From positions 50,605,195 to 50,669,194 of the forward strand of contig CM023538.1 in the NCBI GenBank assembly GCA_013350335.1: a stretch of DNA of 64,000 nt. Reading direction: 5' to 3'. The stretch's first letter is position 1; each line of letters begins with the position of its first letter. Of this stretch, positions 35,200 through 46,700 are shown piece by piece. The DNA comes from Chimonanthus salicifolius. Lineage: Eukaryota > Streptophyta > Magnoliopsida > Laurales > Calycanthaceae. A program made the translations under genes and the position numbers. Below the pieces are notes generated by a model. That model ran no database searches, was not told the DNA's origin, and worked only from the letters and a program-made list of their open reading frames with translations.

Positions 35200-35510
35200 G
35201 ACTCATGGGTCAACTAAATGAATACCGACAATCATCACTCGATTAGTCAGTCAACTGATGGGTCGATTGACTGACTCAGAGACCTGTTTGATTTTACAAA
35301 CAGTCATTAGTAGACTGATGGGTCGACTAACCGTATCAGAGACTTGTCTGATTTTATAGACAGTCATCAGTCGATTGACTGATGAGTCGACTGACTGTAT
35401 CAAAGACTTGTTTAATTTTACAAACAGTCATCAATCAATGGACTGATGGGCTGACTAACTGTATCAGAGACTTATCTTTTTCTACAAACAGTCTTCAGTC
35501 GATCGGTCAG
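35200..35510. repeat. Degenerate tandem repeat, about 65-70 bp unit
   Basis: GATGGGTCGACTRACYGTATCAG-type blocks followed by AGACTTGTYTGATTTTA and ACAGTCATCAGTCGA recur about four times (near 35250, 35317, 35381, 35444). Each unit contains short inverted words (TCGACTGA/TCAGTCGA), so it can fold. It lies in the presumed LTR of the minus-strand gypsy element. Confidence 0.75.
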
Positions 35511-35689
35511 TAGACTTATTTCTCAGTCTTTTTATATGATAGCGGTACTATTTTAACTGGAAGATTTTCTTAGATCATGGCTCCCCCTGTTTAGGGAATT
35601 AACTCTCACTAAATCTTAGAATTGCATATGTGGGAACTCCTTAGTTCTCTTGTCTCGATTGCACCTCCTTGACTGATTTGGCAGTTGTC

Positions 35690-36060
35690 CATTCTTGCCG
35701 ATGCAGAAGGAGTCATACTTCACTCATCGAGTCTTCATCACCTTCTTCTCTAAAATGCAATCTTCAGACAGTGGATCTTCTCGCTCCACCCACAAATCAT
35801 CAATAGATGGTAGACGAATGTCCCTGTCTGAGTCTTCATCAAATAAGGAAGGTCTGAACACCTTCAAGTTCTCAGCATTGATGACTGAATACATCTTCAT
35901 GTATCGTGGTAGATCTAGCTGGAATGTATTATCCCAAATCTTCTTGATGATTTTGAATGGTATCAGATAGGTTTCAACTTATTTCCGTCTCCCTTTAACC
36001 GTTCCTTACTTAGCTTCAACCAAACAATATCATCTTCTTAGAATATGCACTGCACACAAT
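35690..36060 (-). pseudogene. Gypsy pol C-terminal region
   Basis: One minus-strand frame reads IPFKIIKKIWDNTFQLDLPR, then INAENLKVFRPSLFDEDS and LPSIDDL, the chromodomain-like or GPY-like tail that follows integrase in many plant gypsy elements. It is shifted relative to the integrase frame. In relatives this part helps choose or bind the target chromatin. A plus-strand open frame at 35695-35970 is the antisense of this and is not a gene. Confidence 0.65.
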
Positions 36061-36940
36061 GTTGATCGTGTCGAACCTTCTACCTCTTATGTGGTTGCTA
36101 CAGGTTGCTTCCACCTCCTTGTGCACCTTGGCTATCCGTTCTAAGAACCATTGAGCTCTTGCTCTGTCCTCCTCTTCCCTTCTTTCGAACTGACTATCCC
36201 CAAAGGTGAAAGTCAAATAAAAAAGTCTTTGAGGCAAGTATCTCAAACAAACTTCGAAAGGCGACTTCTGCGTCTAACCATGGATTACACGATTGAAGGC
36301 GAATTGTAAATAAGAGAGGCTAGTATCCCAAGTCTTAGTATGCTTGGAATTATAGCCTCGAAGGAGGTGCACCATCGTCTCTTTTACAACCTCTGCATGT
36401 CCATCTGCTTGTGGATGAAATGTTGTGCTCCTTTTCAGTGTGGTGACCATCATTCCCCATAGAGAGTTCTAGAAGTCACTTAGGAACCAACTATCTCAAT
36501 CCGAGACAATCGAAGTAGGCAAACCATAATGGTTCCAAACATGTTCCAAAAACAATTTCGCCACCGCCTCTCATGTCGCTATCTTCTTGCATGTGATGAG
36601 TTCTACCATCATACTGAACTGATCCACAATGACAAACAAGTAATCATATCCAAACGTGGTCTTTGGTAAACCTTCTAAAAAATCATCGAAATGCTCTCCC
36701 AGAGTCTCGTATGTACTGGCAATGGTTGGTACAGTCCTAACTCGGTGTTGGAGGGCTTCGACGTTTGCATAACATGCAACTTTTGACATAACGAGCCACA
36801 TCTTGTTGCATCTTCAGCTAAAGGACGCATCTCATCTCCAAAATGTCCTGTCACACTGGATATATGAGCCTTCCGAACCCACTGTAATCTATCCCCTTCT
36901 TTTGGTATACACAACTGTGACCCCTTATACATCAATTCAT
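36016..36940 (-). pseudogene. Gypsy integrase, broken
   Basis: The zinc-binding part is visible as KAHISSVTGHFG and CMLCK-like segments (near 36700-36870). The first catalytic block, ancestral SMDFLEGLPKT, is split by a one-base shift near 36690, with FGYDYLFVIVDQFSMMVELI after it. SIVSD (second Asp, near 36500) is followed by a stop. The HPQADGHAEVV block carries the Glu. RYLPQRLFYLTF lies near 36230. It is inactive. Confidence 0.8.
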
Positions 36941-37039
36941 CCTTCAGTGTAAACTTTGTAGTATGTCCCTCCTGTAAAATGCCACTGTGAAATCCTCATC
37001 GGTGTCATAACCTTGAGTGTACTCCATAAGGGCCACGGG

Positions 37040-37560
37040 CTGAATCTGCATTGCCACCATTAGAATGAAGCTACTCTGTGAAGGTGGTCTAGACAACATA
37101 TCCGGCAACGTGTTGGTGGCTCCTTTCTTGTACTAAATCACTAAATTAAACTACTGAATATATGACATCAACTTCATGTGACGAGCCTGTTGTAGTTTAG
37201 ACTGTGTCTTCAAAAACTGAAGGGGTTTGTGGTCTATGTCGATTATGACATCTTTATCCAATAAGTATACACGCCAGTATTTCACCTCTTGGTGCAAAGC
37301 ATACATCTTCTTATGGTAGGTAGGGTAGTTCAACACCAGTCCACTGAACATCTCAGAATCGTAAGCTACTGGTCTTCATCTTGTAACAAAACAACTCTCA
37401 TAGCATACGTCAATCCATCCGCCTCAACTTCAAAAAGGCGATGCAAATTCGGTAATGCTAACATTGGGGCTTCCGAAATCTTCTGTTTCAACAACTAAAA
37501 TTTGTTGTTCTGCTTCTTCGACCACTCAAACTTCTGATTGGCCTTTGTCAAAGCATATAA
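37040..37560 (-). pseudogene. Gypsy RNase H, broken
   Basis: Minus-strand fragments read FEVEADG, YAMRVVLLQDE, MLCTKR-like and VYLLDKDVIIDIDHKPLQFL, and LPDMLSRPP at the end, the RNase H series ending in the ..ADALSRRP-like motif. Stops and shifts separate the pieces. Confidence 0.8.
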
Positions 37561-37569
37561 AGGCGCAAC

Positions 37570-38270
37570 AATTTGTGAAAAGTGTCGAATGAACTTCCGC
37601 AGATACTGACAAGCTTCCATGAAGCTTCTCACTTCAGTCACTGATCGGGGTACTGGCCACTTGGTAATGACCTCAATTTTTTAAGGATCAACCTACAACT
37701 CACCTGCGCCAACTACAAATCCTAAATATACCAAAGACTACTTCCCAAACTCACATTTTTTCCCATTCAGTTGGAGTTGATTTTCTTTAAATGCTCCCAA
37801 CACCTTTCTAAATGACAAATATGATCCTCCCATGTTTTATTGTAAATGAGAATATCATCTAAGTAAACAATTACAAATTCTTCAATAAAAGGTTAGAGTA
37901 CCTCATTCATCAGTCGCATGAAGGTTGCAGGTGCATTGCACAGCCCAAATGGCATGACTAGCCATTCGAACAGTCCTTGCTTGGTTTTGAGCTGCAATCT
38001 TCCAGGTGTCTTCTTCGCGAACTCGGACTTGATGATAACCCATATTTCAGATCCAACTTGGAGAAGTAGTGGGCTCCTTGCAGTTGATCAACAAATCATC
38101 AATCATCGGTAATGGGTACCAATTCTTGACAGTAATTTTGTTCAATGCCCTATAATCAACGCACATTCTCCAGCCACAACCCTTCTTCGGTACCAATAAT
38201 ACTGGAGATCTACATGGTGAACAGTTTGGTTTGATGACTCTGTGCTCCAAGAGTTATTGGGTTTGCTTTC
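37570..38270 (-). pseudogene. pol: Gypsy reverse transcriptase, broken
   Basis: SPVLLVPKKGCGWRMCVDYR and ALNKITVKNWYPLPMIDDLL are open at 38047-38250. [14 protein letters not shown] follows in a shifted frame. The catalytic YLDD (37854-37865) is intact in sequence. The downstream blocks LQLNGKKCEFGK, VYLGFVVG and SVTEVRSFMEACQYLRKFIR are separated by stops. In the family this enzyme makes the DNA copy of the element. Confidence 0.87.
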
Positions 38271-38980
38271 GGATATCATCGTTCTCTGTTACGGAGGTAC
38301 GATATAAACTCATATTAGGTAGGGATGCATCTCCTAGCAATTGGATATCGTGTTCTACTAGCCTCCGTGGTGGTAAGCCTTGATCCTCCTCAAAAAGCTT
38401 CTTGAAAGTCAACTTCACTTTCTCAATCTCAGTCAGTTGCTTAGGGTTTAGGGACATTGCAGAAGTGTCACTGTGACTGGGGTTGCTCTTGTGGTCTGAT
38501 CATCAACAAGATAAACTTCCCGCAGCATTCATCATTCTCTTGGCCTGAGTTATCGTGACCAAAGAAGTGTTGGACTGTGGTTTGCAGGTATTGATGTGGA
38601 ATTCCTTACCATCATTCACAAACATGTAGTTACATAGCCTCTTGTAGTGTATTACATCTCAGTCCCACAGATATGGGCTACCCAAAATTACCTAACACAC
38701 ATCCAAGGGCACCACCTCACATAAAACATCATCAATGTACTTCTCAGTAATAACAAACTTGAAGGTACACTGTTTGGTAATCTTTATCTCCACATCTTTT
38801 TGTATCCATCGAAACGGATAGGGTCATGGGTGTACAATCGTCTCCAACCCCATATTTTGCACCAAACATTCTGAGATCAGATTCTTCTGACTTCTAGGGT
38901 CCACTATAGTTTCAATGATACTCTGCTTCACTTGTATGTTCAAGTGGAAGAGTTCTTCGGTTAACTCAGAGTCCTGAGAG
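38271..38980 (-). pseudogene. Gypsy protease and pre-RT region, broken
   Basis: The protease motif lies at the end of the frame 38824-39219: TIVDPRSQKNLIS (Asp near 38900), in which the usual DSGS is changed to DPRS, so the active site is altered. The VILGSPYLWD-like segment follows beyond a stop. The pre-RT linker holds FEEDQGLPPRR and VEHDIQLL (38254-38457). Confidence 0.75.
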
Positions 38981-40080
38981 GTTTCAGCAATTCTAGCCAT
39001 GAGAGAGAGTTTGTTATCAGCTGTCTGTAGCTCCTCAATTTCCTCTACCTCATGAACATTCAACACTGTCTTCATGTCCTTCTTCTTGTGCTGCAACTCA
39101 AGATGAAGTTTCAAGCACCTATCCTTCATATGCCCATTGTTTTCGCAATGATCACAGAAGAATCTCTTGACATTACCCAACTTCTTCTTGCTGGATCCCC
39201 CCTTACTCATGCTCTTCATTTCAATTCTACCCTTGTCTTTTTGTTGGACCTCACTCCTATCCGACTACATGTTCTTCGCCTCCATGACAATTATTTTCAC
39301 TGTGGCTTCATCAATGGTACTAACCTTGAAGAGTTTCATCTCTCTTCGGATGAATTCAGCTAGTCCACCTACATACCTCATGAAAATATCGAAGTTTTCA
39401 ATAGAGATTCCCAAGACAATGGCCTAAGTGTGGAATTCAATAGTATACTCTTAAACAGACTGGCCAAATCTTTGTTGCAAATACTGCCACTTAATCCACC
39501 GGCCCCCTCATAACCAATACGTTAAAATTGCTTCTAGACTAACCCCTTAAACTTCTTCCAAGTTAATCCTGACACATCGTGGCACTTCAAATAAGCATTC
39601 AGCCATGTCAATGGATGACTGGACAATTTCAGTCGTGCAAAATTAATCGTTTGGGCATTGGTGTACTCGTAGAGAGTGAATTAGTTCTCTAACTAGTCAA
39701 TCCAGTTGTCTAACTTATCTGCATCAACCACACCATCATAAATAGGAATTTCGAGTTTGAAATCCACTAGGAAGGGTTTCTCACAGGATTGGTCGTCTCC
39801 TAAAAGTGAGTCATTGGTTTGGTCGACGTCTTCCTCTTCTTCTTCCTCCCTGTCAGTCTCGTCCCTATACTTCTACTCGTTCTTCTTCTAGGACAAACTC
39901 ACGGACGCTTGTTTCTGAAAAGATTTTCATGCGGCTCCTTCCACTAACTTGGTGACAAGTTCCATCAACTCAGTCACTTGTTCCTCCAACTTGGAGAAAC
40001 GTTTCCTCAAGTCGTTGTTTCCAGCTATTCCCGTACTTCTCGAGTTTTTCCTCTTTTTTGTTTGAAGGGGTTCCGAGAGT
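38981..40080 (-). pseudogene. gag: Gypsy gag, broken
   Basis: Near the C terminus is the zinc knuckle CDHCENNGHMKDRC (CX2CX4HX4C, 39115-39156), preceded by a Lys/Ser-rich stretch. Upstream pieces in changing frames read HVSGLTWKKF-like and ARLKLSSHPLTWLNAYLK (near 39540-39640), and near the start NNDLRKRFSKLEEQVTELM. The upstream edge adjoins LINE sequence near 40080, so the true start may be missing. Confidence 0.78.
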
Positions 40081-40084
40081 TCTC

Positions 40085-40505
40085 CTAAGTCCATTCAAAG
40101 TCTCGCTACCATGGTGAATAGACAAGGAGACAAGGGATCTCCTTAACTTAACCCCCTCGAAGCCTTAATCGGGGAGATAGAAAATCCATTCACTTAGATA
40201 GAAAAGGGTGAGCTTCGCTCACATGCCCTAATCCATTTCCTCCATTTATACCCAAATCCCATTATCTGAAAGGGAAAGTCCAAAAAATCCCAATCCACGT
40301 GATTATAAGGTTTTTCTATGTCCAACTTCATTAGAACTCCGGTTTTCTTATCCTTTTCCTAGAATGTATCAATTCATTAAAAATTATAACACCGTCTAGG
40401 ATTTGTCGCCTTTGAAAGAAAGTCATTTGAATCTCTCCTATTAACTTCCTAAACACTACGAGATTCTACAAGATATGACCTTAGCCAAGAGCTTTTACAC
40501 ACTCC
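40085..40505 (-). pseudogene. L1-type LINE reverse transcriptase, 3' part of the fragment
   Basis: On the minus strand, after the LTR insertion point: KLLAKV, FFQRRQILDGVIIFNELIHS, then LMKLDIEKPYNHVDWDFLDF, FQIMGFGYKWRKWI, ISPIKASRGLS, a stop and GDPLSPCLFTMVA. These are consecutive LINE RT blocks (QGRQILD, LDxEKAYDHVDW, RGLRQGDPLSP). The catalytic YADD region should follow but the sequence turns into gypsy gag near 40080. Several stops and shifts. Confidence 0.85.
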
Positions 40506-40972
40506 CTACATGTAATGACCTGTTCCGAAATTTCCTGATTTTTTTTAGGATACTTTCATATCTCCGAGCTGTTATGGGACTTTGGTGGCATTGGGAGAGT
40601 GTGGATCCTGAGGTGGGCCCCAGTTTACCTGTTTTCGAGCAAGGAGACTTGAAGGGTAATTTTGTAATTCTGAATTATTATACATTTTGTCAAAAACAAA
40701 ATATTTGGAAATCACACGTTTTTCTGTCCCGACGTTCGACGTTCTATTTTTTTTTTCAGATTTTCAATTCATTTTCTTGAAAATGCAATGGCTCTTCTTT
40801 TGAAAATTTGATTTAATGCATTTCAAGGTTCAAAAAAAAAAAATTAACAATAGTAATATTAATAAATAAAATAAATTCAATGATAGAAAAATATTGTGGA
40901 TTTTGATTTTATTTTATTTTTGTTCGTAATTAAAATCCAAATCCTAACCTCAACCTTAACCCTAAGTGACCC

Positions 40973-40982
40973 ATATAAATAT
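40973..40982 (+). promoter_or_regulatory. Possible TATA box in the 2.8 kb LTR
   Basis: CATATAAATA lies about 460 bp into the LTR, before CTCTTTTCCC-rich sequence. It fits a core promoter for the element. No other evidence. Confidence 0.4.
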
Positions 40983-42951
40983 TCTCTTTTCCCTTCCCTT
41001 TTGCAAAATCCTAACCTCCATCCTCTCCTTTCTCTTCTCTCCAATCCCTCTCCTCCTAAGCCCAAAAACCCTAAATGCATTGTTGGCCACCACCCCTTGC
41101 AACTCTCTCTCTCGACCCTCTCTTTGGTCATCTTTCTCACTCATTCCTTCCCCCTCTCGGTTACTATTCATCTTCTTCCTCTTTTCTCTCCTCACTCGAA
41201 ACCCTAACTCCCAAAACCCACCATAGTTGCCGCCGCCTCTCTTTTCTGTTCTTTTCCCTCTCCTCTCAAACCCTAACCGCTTTTGTGCCACCGCACCTCC
41301 TTCTCTTTTACCTCTCGACACCGTCGTCATCTTCTTCTCTCACCTCAACCAAGTGAGATCTCACCAAATCCATCCTCCTTGCTACCAGATCTACAGTCCC
41401 CTTTCAGTTTTCCCCAATTCTTACTTCTTCTCCTCTCTTTTGAGCCAACTGGGTCAACTAAGCAGCCCAGTCGACTCAGTCGGACTGAGTCTTGGCTCTC
41501 CTTGTTAGAAGGCTCAAGTCTACAGGCCCTGCAGAGCTAACCCAACTCTTTCGGTCCAGCCCAGCTCTATCTAGTTGCAGACCCAGGCCCAACTCGTCTC
41601 CGACCCAATCTTTGAGCCCAACTCGTGTAGGCCCAACCAGTGCAGGTCCAAGCCCAGTTCAGCAAATCCAGTCCGGCCCAACCCGGCATCTCAACCAGCA
41701 GTCAGGCCCGACCCATTCTAGGCTCGTTTCTAGGCCCAGTCTGGCCCATTTTAGGCTCGTTTCAGGCTCTTTCTAGCATGCTTTGGTGATCTTTCTAGAG
41801 TATTTTTGGCCTGCTTGGGGAGCATTTCTAGAGCGCTTCTGGATCATTTGTGAGCCTGTTTCCAGTCAGATTGTGGGATCGTCTCAGTTTTGTGGGATCG
41901 TCCTAGTTTTGTGGAGCTGTTCCAGTTTCTAGAGCTCGATAGCCAGTACGTCGCTCCGTCTACCCTCAAGATGCTTTATCACTTGGATTTCAAAAGCACG
42001 CACACAAGTGAGGGGACTTATCACTGTTTTAGCATGCATTCGCATTTTTAACCTATAACATTGGACATCGAGTGACCCGAATGAGACCCTTCATTTACTA
42101 AACCACTCGGTAAAGGAACTATTGAAATGAATATGTGGCAAGGGATCTGTTTGGGTTCACCGATGTCAATTATATGCGATTAATGGAAAATTCTAATTGA
42201 ATGAATGATTACTGATGCTTGGAAATTGTTGAAAACATGTTTGTGTTTAATCACAACACATATATGATATTATGATGAATGAGACAAGTGTTAGATGGAT
42301 GTTGAACACAATATTTGAAAGATGTTATGACGCATTGTGTGTTTACGCATAAGATACAAATGTAATCACATGTTGGATATAGATGTATGTGTTTGAGCAC
42401 TGTTATGTGTTCGCATGATGAGGAATGTTGTTGATATTGGTGTTATGTCAGAACATGTTTGTGTTGTCATACATGATCATGATACCTTGTGCATGCATGG
42501 GAGGATTTGTTTGTGTATACATTCATGATGATGAGATGAGTTTAGTTGTTAGAAGGACTTCCTCGTTACTCTCCGACTGTCGAGACCCCCATAGGGGATG
42601 CGGGTTTACTCATTGAATTTCGGCAGTTGAGATGTCTGCCCTTGAGATTGGCTTCCCCGTTATGATCCAGCAGTTGAGATCCCATAGGGGATGCGGGTAT
42701 CCCCGTCGTATTCCAGCAGTTGAGGCGAATATATATTGTGTGGTCTCCCGTTTGCATTGATAGGGAGACCGGAGTTTGTTGGATGACCCGATGTGGACTA
42801 CTGAGATGATGTCTCGGATTTGATTGGTGGATTATTGGTTGGTGGTGTAGTTGGATCTCATACATATGAGAACCCCGGTTATTATGGTATTCTCGCATTC
42901 ATGCATATGATATCTATTTATGTTGTTGACATGTGATATGCATTATCTCTT

Positions 42952-42974
42952 CACTGGGCTGGTTAACTCACCCC
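42952..42974 (+). promoter_or_regulatory. Conserved LTR block, second copy
   Basis: CACTGGGCTGGTTAACTCACCCC matches the block at 3854-3876 with few changes and is likewise followed by ACCTTTCA. It lies in the last 400 bp of the LTR. Function unknown. Confidence 0.4.
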
Positions 42975-43325
42975 TTACCTTTCAAGTACTCCGATTGCGG
43001 AGGAGTAGGCAGGTCCCTTTAGCAGACGCTCGAGGAGGAGTAGTACTAGTTAGAGATTCTATGATCATGCTTATACTTAGTTTGATAGACCTTGTTTGGT
43101 ATGAACTCTATGTATGATGTTTATTTCGGATGACAGTACAACTATATTTGATGAGTCTGTGGTTGTTTGTTATGTCTCTTAGCATTATGGACTTGTGGTT
43201 TGTTGATTGGGAGATAGTTATCCCATTTCAAAAAATATATATGTATACCTGATATCCATTTTTTGTGTTGATTTGAGATATTTCAGAGATAACGCGCCCG
43301 TAGCAAGACGGGATGTTACACTACA

Positions 43326-43756
43326 AGACTAATAGGTCTAAAATGTACCAATTCCAAAGCTCCTACTTTCTTTTGAATTAGAGAAATGAAGGAATCCTTA
43401 AGCTCTAAATTTAACTTTCCCTTCTTAAAGAATTCCTTAAAAGAGTTTAGAAAGTCCCCTCTTGTGATTGCCCAACAGCTCTTAAGGAACTTAAAATTGA
43501 ATCCCTTGGCCCAACCCTTTGTCTCCTTTGAGCTACATAGAGCATCTAGAATCTCTTCCTTGCTGAACTCTCTCTCTAACTAACATTTCTCCTCAATAAA
43601 GATACATGTGAAAACAATTCTATCCAATATTGGTGTACCATCCTCCTTTCTTTATTAAAGTAAAGGTGAAATTTAATATCATTTCTTGAATGTCCAAAAA
43701 GTGAGATCAGAAATAAATTCTCTCAATTTGTTATCCATCATACAATGTATATAAAA
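43326..43756 (-). pseudogene. L1-type LINE reverse transcriptase, 5' part
   Basis: Minus-strand frames read EEILDAL, FKFLKSCWAI, GDFLNSFKEFF, LKDSFISLIQKKVGALELVH and FRPISLV. The last continues across the LTR insertion into GSV.KLLAK, the conserved FRPISLVGSVYKLLAKVL stretch of plant LINE RT. Similarity stops near 43756 at TATATAAAAATAGATA, the same point at which the second copy (47576-47946) stops. Confidence 0.85.
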
Positions 43757-45030
43757 ATAGATAGCTAGAGATTAGGTTCACCCCCCCGTGTGATAAGGTA
43801 GATTGAACCGGGTTATGGAGTGGTGCGTAGGCACCCTAGGTTTGTGTGGTGTGCTTGATACGTTATCTTTCAGTTAGCATGCTTGAAATGTGACTTGTAG
43901 TGAATTCTCGCTCTGTGAGACTCTGTTTGATTTGTGGGTGAGTCAATGGTGAGATAGATCACTCGTTTGAGTGGGTGGAGCATTGTGGCGTGGTCACGCG
44001 AGCTGTGGGATACAACTATCTAGGTTTGGAGTAATGTGGTCTTACTCCCTAGAGTAATTAGAGGTGTTCCTCGGTGGGACCCACATTAGGAGGAGTCCTC
44101 ACCTTTGAGGCGCGTTGGTGGTATTTTTTCAAGGTGGATTGAGTACCGTGCTGGAGTTAAGAGGGCTTTAGACTGTGATTGAGGTAAGATTCTTCGAGGG
44201 TCCAATGTTGTTAGGAGAAGACTGTAATGTGGGTCTACCTCTTGGGTCCGTAGGAGACTCGTGTTTAGAGTGCAAGGCACCGTAAGTGGGCCTCGCTTGT
44301 GACTATATAGTATGAAGATAGATGCATGGGAAATTTATGGACGTCTACTGAGTGAGTCCGGCCGGCTACTTCTATAGATGACCGATGAAATTCCATGAAA
44401 AGTTGATAGGCATGGTGTGTATGAGTTGTAAGTTAGGTCCATTTTTGGACTTAAGACTGTGGAGAGTGCATGGGGGTCGAGCCATTGGTTGTACGTTTGG
44501 CTCTAAAATTGCTGCGGGTCCAGTGTTATGGCTAGAGGTAGTTATGGCTTTGCTAAGGGCTTGCTTAGGTCAGACTGGTAGGGTTGACCGTTGAGACTCA
44601 GGTGGACCCGGCGTACGGTCCAAGTTTGATGTAAGAGTGAGTTGGGAACTCGGCGCCTTGAATAGGGCACATGAGTGTTTCTTAGCTCTTAACCGGCGTA
44701 TTCCTTGTTTCCAATGTTCCCCTTCTATTTTTCTACCTTGAGTTTCATTGGTTGTGGACCAGATCTGTGGATCGTGCGTTTTGACCTTTGGAGTTAGCAT
44801 TGGAGGTCGGTTTATGAGTTTTGGAGATGTCAGAGTTCGGCGTCATCTGTGGACAGATTAGTTGTTCTCCCATCAGGTTACCTTGGACTATTACCGTAAG
44901 TGAGTGACGAGTCAGTTCCTTGCAGGGATGCTTTCGTCAAGCAGTTTACAACTCATAGTCCGAACGTGGAGGAGTTGTACAGTTTAGTGGCTAGCTTGAG
45001 TTGGAGGAGAGTTCGGGGATAACGAATGTT
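43757..45030 (+). other. Decayed gag/protease-side region of the chromovirus element
   Basis: No firm domain could be read. It precedes the pol pseudogene and follows the duplicated LINE end, so by position it should be gag-protease. I found neither a zinc knuckle nor a DSGA-type protease motif. The open frames here (44086-44280, 44385-44594, 44570-44800) are unsupported. Confidence 0.35.
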
Positions 45031-45930
45031 GAGATGCCCCACGTGGTCCGAGGGTTCCTGGATGTCCTTCCGAAGCAGCTCCTTGGATTGTCGTCACGTC
45101 ATGAGGTAGGTTTTTGTTATAGATTTGCTCTCTTGGTGCGGCGCCTATTTCGATTACTCATTATCAGGTGGCGCCAGTAGGAGTCTTTTGGCTACAATTG
45201 ACCCAGCGCCCTCCTTGGAGCGCACTGGCCTTGTTGACCAAGAAAGGGATGGCTGTATGAGTTTGTGCTTTGATTACCGGCAGAGACTTTGGAGTTGGAG
45301 AAACAACTCAGGGAATTAGAAACCCTTGACTTCATTTGGCCTATCACTTCATCTTGGGGTACACCTGCGTCGTTTGCTAAGAAAAAAGATGGCTCCATGA
45401 GTTTGTGCATCGACTATCGACTGTTGAACATGATTACAGTGAAGAACAAGTGTCCAATGCCAAGGATTGATGATCTGTTTGACCAGTTAAGAGGATCCGA
45501 GTATTTCACCAAAAAAAATCTTCGTTCGGGTTACCATCAGGTGAGGGTGAGGGAGTGTGATATTCAAAAGACAACTTTCTCCACTAGCTTTGACACTTTG
45601 AGTTGGCGGTGATGTCGTTTACGGTTGTGAATGTTCCGGCGACTTTTATGACCCTAATGGACAAGATCATCAGACTGTCTTGGATCAGTTTGTGAGTGTG
45701 TTTATCGACAATCTGACATTTTTAGCATCAGAGGAGGATCATGAACAATATCTGAAAACAATACTACATGTCTTGAGGGATCACAAGCTCTATTTGAAGT
45801 ACAACAAGTGTGAGTTTTGGTTGCGAGAGGTTCAGTTTCTTGGGCACGTGGCTTCAGCTGAAGGTGTGACCGTGGACCCGGCTAAGGTTGAGGCTGTTTT
45901 GAGTTGGGAATGACCACAGAGTGTGATTGA
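45031..45930 (+). pseudogene. pol: Chromovirus (Tekay-like) reverse transcriptase, dead
   Basis: Pre-[95 protein letters not shown] and [17 protein letters not shown]. After a frame change comes FVSVFIDNLTFLASEEDHEQ, LRDHKLYLKYNKCEFW and VQFLGHVASAEGVTVDPAKV. The catalytic [YF]xDD is FIDN (45701-45712), so the second Asp is lost. An unrelated early stretch at 45190-45300 looks like a partial duplicate of the KKDGSM..L.IDYR block. Confidence 0.88.
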
Positions 45931-46700
45931 AAATCAGTAGCTTTTTGGGGTCTTGTGGGTTACTATCGACAGTTTATCAATGATTTCTTCAAGATCGCAA
46001 CGCTCATGACAAGGTTGACTCGCGAGGATGTGCAATTCGACTGAGACGAGATTTGGGAGGTGGCCTTCCAGAGACTGAAGGAGAGTTTGACTTCTGCTCT
46101 AGTGTTGATGGTGCCAGAGAGAGGCCTTGGCAATACGGTATACTGTGATGCTTCCAGTGATGGTTTGGGTTGTGTACTGATACAGGATGGAAAAGTGGTA
46201 GCTTATGGTTGGAGACAGCTTAAACCACAGGGAAAGAACTATCTTATTCATGACTTTGAATTAGCGGTTGTGGTTCTAGCACTTATATATGGAGACACTA
46301 CTTTTATGGTGAGAAATTCGAAGTTTTCTCAGATCATCATAGCCTAAAGTATATGTTCACACAGAAGGAGACATGAGACAGAGACAGTGGATAGAGTACC
46401 TGGGTGACTATGACTTAGTGTTGTCTTACCACCTCGGTGAGGCGAACATAGTTGCTGACGCCTTGAGTCGTAGAGCGATGACGGCCTTATCAAGTCTGAT
46501 CCGAGGATATAGAGCATCTAGACTTTACAGCATGATTGTTCAGCAAGAGATTTATGATAGATTTTTTAGAGCTCAGCAGACAGATGAGAGGTGCATTGCG
46601 TTGAGAGATGTTGTGGCTAGTGACAGTGGACCTTTTGTATGGCCTATGAGACAAGATGGTGATTTGACCTTTCAGGACAGGCTATTTGTACCCATGTAAG
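45931..46700 (+). pseudogene. Chromovirus RNase H region, broken
   Basis: The connection block GYYRQFINDFFKIA-like lies near 45960. Then come VYCDASSDGLGCVLIQDGKV (catalytic Asp in CDAS), YGWRQLKPQGKNYLIHDFEL and AVVVLAL. After a shift come RQRQWIEYLGDYDLVLSYHL and GEANIVADALSRRA (46373-46480). The usual KYLFTQKELNMRQRRW is recognisable but frame-shifted. The stop at 46697 follows LTFQDRLFVPM. Confidence 0.85.

Larger units (their letters stand above)
35577..40080 (-). mobile_element. Ty3/gypsy element, minus strand, degenerate and lacking its 5' end
   Basis: gag, protease, RT, RNase H, integrase and a C-terminal tail follow in order on the minus strand, with many stops and frameshifts. A purine tract (ACAGGGGGAGC on the minus strand, near 35580-35590) precedes a possible LTR start at 35577 (TGATCTAAG..). 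On the other side, gag runs straight into LINE sequence near 40080, without leader, primer site or 5' LTR. RT residues place it in Ty3/gypsy, probably a chromovirus; lineage not settled. Confidence 0.75.
40511..43320 (+). mobile_element. Long chromovirus-type LTR, 2.8 kb, inserted in the LINE
   Basis: It begins TGTAATGACCTGTTCCG and ends GCAAGACGGGATGTTACA, flanked by CTACA on both sides (40506-40510, 43321-43325), a perfect 5 bp target duplication. It shares ordered blocks with the LTR at 10312-12947. A CATATAAATA TATA-like motif lies near 40973, followed by pyrimidine-rich sequence in which several spurious open frames occur. The flanks are two halves of one LINE RT, which confirms the insertion. 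Confidence 0.88.

Noticed and set aside
35200..35510. CRISPR array
   Set aside because: Units are degenerate, have no unique spacers, and the context is a plant LTR retrotransposon.
35695..35970. Plus-strand Ser-rich gene
   Set aside because: It is antisense to the C-terminal pol region of the minus-strand gypsy element, whose reverse frame is recognisable.
39052..39427. Plus-strand open frames as genes
   Set aside because: They are antisense to gypsy gag with its zinc knuckle at 39115-39156.
40896..41508. Several 85-103-codon plus-strand frames
   Set aside because: All overlap in CT-rich LTR leader sequence; stop-poor composition explains them.
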